Source: Bacteroidales bacterium
GTDB lineage: Bacteria; Bacteroidota; Bacteroidia; Bacteroidales; VadinHA17
Direction of reading: 5' to 3'
NCBI GenBank assembly: GCA_016709865.1
Contig: JADJLX010000005.1
Span: forward strand, 1,426,001-1,490,000
Length of the DNA: 64,000 nt
The position numbers and the translations under genes were made by a program. Positions 60,168 to 64,000 of the stretch are shown piece by piece. The notes below the pieces were generated by a model that had not been told where the DNA came from, made no database searches, and saw only the letters and a program-made list of their open reading frames with translations. How positions within the stretch are numbered: position 1 is the stretch's first letter; the number at the start of each line of letters is the position of its first letter.

Positions 60168-60977
60168 ATGTATAACGGGAAAAAAGTTATTGTTGTATTA
60201 CCTGCCTATAATGCATCAAATACTCTGGAAATAACCTACAGGGAAATCCCTTTGAATATTGTGGATGAAGTTATCCTTGTAGATGACTGCAGTATTGATA
60301 ATACAATTGAAATTGGCAATAATCTTGGTATAAAACATATCATGCGTCATCAGAAAAACAAAGGATATGGAGGGAATCAAAAAACGTGCTATAATAAGGC
60401 TTTGGAGCTTAATGCCGATATTGTTGTAATGCTTCACCCCGATTATCAATATACACCAAAACTTATAGAAGCTATGGTAAGTATAATAGGTAACGGTGTT
60501 TACCCTGTAGTTTTTGGTTCGCGGATTTTAGGGAAAGGAGCCCGGAAAGGAGGTATGCCCTTATATAAATACATATTCAACAGAATTCTTACATTAATTC
60601 AGAACACACTGATGAACCAGAAATTATCTGAATATCATACCGGATATCGTTCCTTTTCGGGTGAAGTCCTGCAAAGAATTGATTTTAACAGGAATTCTGA
60701 TGACTTTGTTTTTGACAATGAACTTGTTGCACAGATTTGTTATAACAATTTTCAGGTAGCAGAAATTACCTGTCCGACTAATTATAATCAGATGACTTCA
60801 AGCATAAATTTCAGAAGAAGCATCAGTTATGGAATTGGAGTATTACGAACATCAATTTTATATTCCTTAACAAAAACTGGCATCTATAAATGGAAACTTC
60901 TTACTGACACACAACTCAATCCTAAAGTTTCTGCAATGCATGAGAATGCAATCTCCAAAAGTATAAGTCTAAACTAA
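60168..60977 (+). CDS. Family 2 glycosyltransferase, polyprenyl-phosphate sugar synthase-like
   Basis: A 269-residue cytoplasmic GT-A enzyme. The N-terminal VIVVLPAYNASNTLEITY, VILVDDCSIDNTIEI and GYGGNQKTCYNKALELNADIVVMLHPDYQY segments match dolichyl-phosphate mannose/glucose synthase-like GT2 proteins, and YHTGYRSFSGEVLQRI matches the acceptor part. It lacks the C-terminal membrane helices of some relatives. It is probably the donor-forming partner of the GT39-like protein encoded divergently. The 3' end overlaps a convergent 65-residue ORF by 4 bases. Confidence 0.88.
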   Translation: MYNGKKVIVVLPAYNASNTLEITYREIPLNIVDEVILVDDCSIDNTIEIGNNLGIKHIMRHQKNKGYGGNQKTCYNKALELNADIVVMLHPDYQYTPKLIEAMVSIIGNGVYPVVFGSRILGKGARKGGMPLYKYIFNRILTLIQNTLMNQKLSEYHTGYRSFSGEVLQRIDFNRNSDDFVFDNELVAQICYNNFQVAEITCPTNYNQMTSSINFRRSISYGIGVLRTSILYSLTKTGIYKWKLLTDTQLNPKVSAMHENAISKSISLN

Positions 60978-61171
60978 TCCTTTTTATGTGAAATTTTATG
61001 CAGGAGTAAGACAATTGTAAAAATGAAGAATGTGTTTGCCACTTGAAAATAGTTTACCAGATTACTTAATCCAAGAATGTTGGATTTTGTCAAAACTGAC
61101 ATTACCCCGATAAATAAAATCAGCACTCCAATAGATGCTGAAATTCTGGCCAGCCAATCAAATAAATACAT
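60974..61171 (-). CDS. Small two-helix membrane protein (65 residues)
   Basis: A predicted 65-residue protein with two hydrophobic segments (ISASIGVLILFIGVMSVL and ANTFFIFTIVLLLHKI) and a basic KISHKKD tail. Convergent with the GT2 gene with only 4 bases overlap, and starts on ATG. No family recognised and the ribosome binding site is weak, so it may be a real small protein or chance. Nothing else explains the stretch up to the third cassette promoter. Confidence 0.45.
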   Translation of the reverse strand: MYLFDWLARISASIGVLILFIGVMSVLTKSNILGLSNLVNYFQVANTFFIFTIVLLLHKISHKKD

Positions 61172-61302
61172 AATATTTTGTTTTAGTGCTTGTTCGGTGT
61201 ATTATATTTAACAAATCTCAGAAAAAAAACAACTCAAACCAAGTCGATTCCAAAATATATTCAGCATCTTCAGATACGCCTTTAACTGCTACCTTTCAGA
61301 AA

Positions 61303-61331
61303 TTGATTTTTGGATTCTTTAATTATCTTTG
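61303..61331 (+). promoter_or_regulatory. Candidate promoter of the third cassette
   Basis: TTG at 61303-61305, an 18-base spacer, then TATCTTTG at 61324-61331 fits the Bacteroidota consensus TTTG-N18-TAnnTTTG. It starts transcription about 25 bases before the ATG at 61360. This is the best promoter match in the window. Confidence 0.6.
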
Positions 61332-61359
61332 AATGCCACCTTTTAACTTATGACTTCAA

Positions 61360-62106
61360 ATGGTGAAAACCGTTTTGACTATATACAGGCTGCTAAAACG
61401 ACTAATGCCTGTCCTTAATTATCTGTCAGGAGTACTGCTTTTTCTCTGCTTTAGCTCCATTATAACAGAAACAACTATGGCTCAGGCTTACACTACTGAA
61501 ATCCAAATGAATACCCCCGAAAGACAGATGATCCTAAACGGAAGGATCTGGCGAAACCAATATACAAAGGCAAGCGGCGACCAGTTCTTTTTGACGAATA
61601 CATTTGTAAAGGGTACCATGGTTTTCAATGGCAAGAAATTCGATAACCTTGATCTGATGTACGATATTGCCGGTGATGAATTGATAATGAGCATAGTATC
61701 ACACCCAACAATAATTGTTAACAAGGAAATGGTTGACAGCTTTGATATCATAGTCGGAAACAGAAACTATCATATTATTAATGCAGGTACTGATACTGCA
61801 GGTGTTCTTAGAGGCTATGTAAATGTTCTTTATGAAGGCCCGTCAACCTTATATGTCAAATACATAAAAAAACTTCAGCCCCTGGCTGTTGACGGAAGGT
61901 ATGACCTTTTCTATCAGGAACATAGTATGTACCTGAGAAAAAATAATGAAATAGTTTCCTTTGACGGGAGGAGTGACTTTCTGGAAATTCTTGAAGATAA
62001 AAAAGAACAAATAAAGGATTACATGAAAACCGGTAAAATAAAGCTCTCAAGAAAAGATCCGGAAACATTTGTGACTGTATTAGAGTATTATGACGGGTTA
62101 AAATAA
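61360..62106 (+). CDS. Small secreted NGR-WRN protein, copy 3
   Basis: A 248-residue exported protein. An N-terminal hydrophobic segment (LNYLSGVLLFLCFSSI) leads to LNGRIWRNQYTKASGDQFF, YDIAGDELIM, NKEMVDSFDI, GYVNVLYEGPSTLYVKYIKK, DLFYQEHSMYLRK, DGRSDFLEIL and DPETFVTVLEYYD. It shares the signature positions of copies 1 and 2 but is more diverged. It has its own candidate promoter, unlike the internal copy 2. Function unknown. Confidence 0.8.
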   Translation: MVKTVLTIYRLLKRLMPVLNYLSGVLLFLCFSSIITETTMAQAYTTEIQMNTPERQMILNGRIWRNQYTKASGDQFFLTNTFVKGTMVFNGKKFDNLDLMYDIAGDELIMSIVSHPTIIVNKEMVDSFDIIVGNRNYHIINAGTDTAGVLRGYVNVLYEGPSTLYVKYIKKLQPLAVDGRYDLFYQEHSMYLRKNNEIVSFDGRSDFLEILEDKKEQIKDYMKTGKIKLSRKDPETFVTVLEYYDGLK

Positions 62107-62109
62107 TAA

Positions 62110-62139
62110 GGTGCTGGGTGGAGGGTGCTGGGTGCTGGG
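62110..62139 (+). repeat. Heptamer array GGTGCTG, four units
   Basis: GGTGCTG, GGTGGAG, GGTGCTG, GGTGCTG in exact period 7, between the small-protein stop and the receptor start of cassette 3. Same word, orientation, unit number and position as in cassette 1 (40451-40479). Confidence 0.85.
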
Positions 62140-62154
62140 AAGAATAAAAAGAAT

Positions 62155-64000
62155 ATGATTATCAGAGCTTATATCGTATTTTTATTATTGATATTTTCAT
62201 CTGTGGTTCATTCACAGGGGAGGTACCTGATTGACTGGGATTATGCAGGTCATTCATTTGAAACCTTCGTTAATGAAACCGAATCGAGATACCCTGTTAA
62301 ATTTCTATACAACGAGGAGTGGGTAAAAGATCTCATTCTTGGCAGTTATGGCGACAAGAGGATGATGAACGAGGTCCTTGACACTCTCTTCAGGGATAAA
62401 TCAATTTATTACTATGTCACTAAATCAGGGAATATTGTCTTAACAAAATTTTTCGCTGTAAAACCAATAAAAAACCAGTCCGGAACCAACCTTTCATTTA
62501 TTCCCGGTGCTGACTATTCAGGAAATAAAACCGAGGGGAGTTCTTCAGGGAACATGCTTGTCGACATAGGGAATCCTGCTGAAAAAAACTTGTCCGGAAA
62601 TATTTCAATAACAGGATATATCACAAACCAGGATACAAAGGAGAGCGTTGCCGGTGTAACAGTCTATATTCCAAGTCTTTCAGCAGGCACAGTGTCGAAC
62701 GAATTTGGCTTTTATAAATTGAGTGTCCCGCGTGGTACTTATACCATACATTTCACTTTCATCGGGATGAAGGAAAAAACAATCGATATTAACCTATATG
62801 GACAGGGTGAAATGGACCTTGAAATGAAAAGTATCCTTGTCCCGCTAAAAGAAGCTGTAATCAGGGCTGATAAGGATATTAAGCTGCAGCGTTTTGAGGT
62901 GGGGGTTGAAAAGATCAATATCAGCTCTTTTCGCCTGATGCCAACATCAATGGGTGAGTCGGATATCGTAAAAAGTGTCTTACTTATACCAGGGGTTCAT
63001 TCTATTGGCGAAGGCTCAGCAGGTTTTAATGTAAGAGGTGGTTCGGCTGACCAGAATCTGATATTGCTGTACGGTGCTCCGGTATATAACTCATCTCATT
63101 TCTTTGGCTTTTTCTCTGCCATCAATTCCGATCTCATAAAAGATGTAACTCTCTATAAGGGTGGTATCCCCTCGCGGTATGGCGGACGGCTTTCATCTGT
63201 ACTTGATATCATACCAAGAGAAGGCAACAGAAAAGAGTTTATGGGAAATGCAGGTATAAGTCCGATAACGAGCCATATCGTCCTTGAAGGCCCGGCTATA
63301 ACTGATACTCTTTTCTATCTTATTACGGCCAGGACAACTTATTCAAACTGGATTCTGGGACTGATGGAGAAGCCTTCACTCAGGAAAAGCCGGGCATCCT
63401 TTCATGATTTTAATGCCAGAATTGCTTACGATATTAACAAAAATAACAAAGTTGATCTTTCCGGATATTACAGTTACGATTCCTTCATGCTTAACTCGGA
63501 TACTACTTATGAGTATCAGAATAATATTTTCTCGCTGAGGTGGCGCCATTTTTTCAGCAGCCGTTTCTTCTCTGCCCTGTCAGTAAATAATAGTTTATAC
63601 CGATATGATATTTCGAGTCTGAGAGTACCGCAGGAGTCTTTTGTTCTTAGTCACAGGTTAAACAGCACAGGCATTAAAGCGGATTTCAACTGGTTTCCCG
63701 GAAGGAATGAATTCAATTTCGGGGGAGAACTAAGCAGATATGATGTTATGCCGGGCAACTTTATGCCGACTGGAGACTCTTCATCAGTGATTCCCAATAT
63801 AATAGAAAGGCAGAGGGCAATTGAGACAGCAATATATTTTGAGGATAAATATATTGTGACAGATTTTCTTTCTGTTAATGCCGGTATCAGGTTTTCTTCA
63901 TTTATTGCTCTCGGGCCACAGACTCTATATATTTATAATCCTTCTTTTCCAAGAAACATATCTTCTGTTGAGGACACCATAACTTATGGAAGAGCTGACA
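62155..64000 (+). CDS. STN-type TonB-dependent receptor, copy 3 (runs off right edge)
   Basis: The first 615 codons of a receptor, open to the window end. ATG at 62155 gives MIIRAYIVFLLLIFSSVVHS, a signal peptide aligning with cassette 1. It has an STN-like domain (ending GNIVLTKFFAV), a regulatory beta-sandwich (SVAGVTVYIPSLSAGTVSNE), the plug (DIVKSVLLIPGVHSIGEGSA, GFNVRGGSADQNLILLYGAP) and the start of the barrel (KADFNWFPGRNEFNFGGE). The plug matches copies 1 and 2; barrel strands are more diverged. Confidence 0.92.
   Translation, partial: MIIRAYIVFLLLIFSSVVHSQGRYLIDWDYAGHSFETFVNETESRYPVKFLYNEEWVKDLILGSYGDKRMMNEVLDTLFRDKSIYYYVTKSGNIVLTKFFAVKPIKNQSGTNLSFIPGADYSGNKTEGSSSGNMLVDIGNPAEKNLSGNISITGYITNQDTKESVAGVTVYIPSLSAGTVSNEFGFYKLSVPRGTYTIHFTFIGMKEKTIDINLYGQGEMDLEMKSILVPLKEAVIRADKDIKLQRFEVGVEKINISSFRLMPTSMGESDIVKSVLLIPGVHSIGEGSAGFNVRGGSADQNLILLYGAPVYNSSHFFGFFSAINSDLIKDVTLYKGGIPSRYGGRLSSVLDIIPREGNRKEFMGNAGISPITSHIVLEGPAITDTLFYLITARTTYSNWILGLMEKPSLRKSRASFHDFNARIAYDINKNNKVDLSGYYSYDSFMLNSDTTYEYQNNIFSLRWRHFFSSRFFSALSVNNSLYRYDISSLRVPQESFVLSHRLNSTGIKADFNWFPGRNEFNFGGELSRYDVMPGNFMPTGDSSSVIPNIIERQRAIETAIYFEDKYIVTDFLSVNAGIRFSSFIALGPQTLYIYNPSFPRNISSVEDTITYGRAD

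Larger units (their letters stand above)
61360..64000 (+). repeat. Third, partial copy of the four-gene envelope cassette (right edge)
   Basis: A small NGR-WRN protein (61360-62106) followed after 48 bases by a receptor (62155 onward) reproduces the first two genes of cassettes 1 and 2, but on the opposite strand 20 kb away. DUF4249 and MG2 genes would be expected beyond 64000. Confidence 0.7.

Overview
The window looks like a chromosome segment of an environmental, glycan-degrading member of the Bacteroidota, probably Bacteroidales-like. The evidence is the AT-rich spacers, TonB-dependent receptors, DUF4249 lipoproteins, MG2/plug proteins, a four-PAS hybrid histidine kinase, many S1 sulfatases and GH29 fucosidases, and many short Tat-type signal peptides on sugar-modifying enzymes. 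I see no tRNA, rRNA, CRISPR array, insertion sequence or phage gene. Coding density is high: no gene-free stretch exceeds 300 bases, and the longest is 490-722.

Layout. 1-489 is the start of proB. 723-9525 is a tight six-gene minus-strand operon: a DoxX/TIM-barrel fusion, two serine-type sulfatases flanking an outer-membrane barrel, a cysteine-type sulfatase, and an exported polysaccharide pyruvyl transferase-like protein. 9623-12886 is a hybrid sensor kinase. 12996-19165 holds a beta-helix (GH141-like) enzyme, a neutral-ceramidase-like hydrolase, a five-bladed-propeller glycosidase and a Tat-exported aldo/keto reductase with an FN3-like tail. 19244-23703 is a plus-strand group: deoC, a Gfo/Idh/MocA oxidoreductase, a TIM-barrel isomerase and a GH140-type apiosidase. 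23726-27497 is a minus-strand group: an enolase-superfamily enzyme, a TIM barrel and a Gfo/Idh/MocA oxidoreductase, all with Tat signals.

27543-41209 carries two tandem copies of a four-gene envelope cassette, in transcription order: a small secreted protein with an NGR-[IV]-WRN motif, an STN-type TonB-dependent receptor, a DUF4249 lipoprotein, and an MG2/plug protein. A third copy starts at 61360 on the other strand and runs off the right edge. 41249-48758 holds two DUF1080 (3-keto-glycoside acting) proteins, a GH29 fucosidase, an aldo/keto reductase, small secreted proteins and rmuC. 48869-58438 holds a Tat-exported TIM barrel, a Dabb protein, a PagL-like deacylase, a second fucosidase with an Fe-alcohol dehydrogenase, ABM and MFS operon, a DUF5715 peptidase-like protein, a cytosolic Gfo/Idh/MocA enzyme and an orphan secreted protein. 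58496-60977 is a GT39-like and GT2 glycosyltransferase pair.

How it fits together (inference). Sulfatases, fucosidases, the GH140-type enzyme and the beta-helix enzyme would strip a sulfated, fucose-containing plant or algal polysaccharide. The Gfo/Idh/MocA, aldo/keto reductase, DUF1080, TIM-barrel and enolase-superfamily enzymes look like a largely periplasmic oxidise-and-eliminate (3-keto sugar) route rather than plain hydrolysis. No SusD homologue is present, so this is not a classical polysaccharide utilisation locus. The most unusual features are the three-copy four-gene cassette and a set of short-period (7-10 bp) degenerate repeats that fill many spacers, several as inverted arms.
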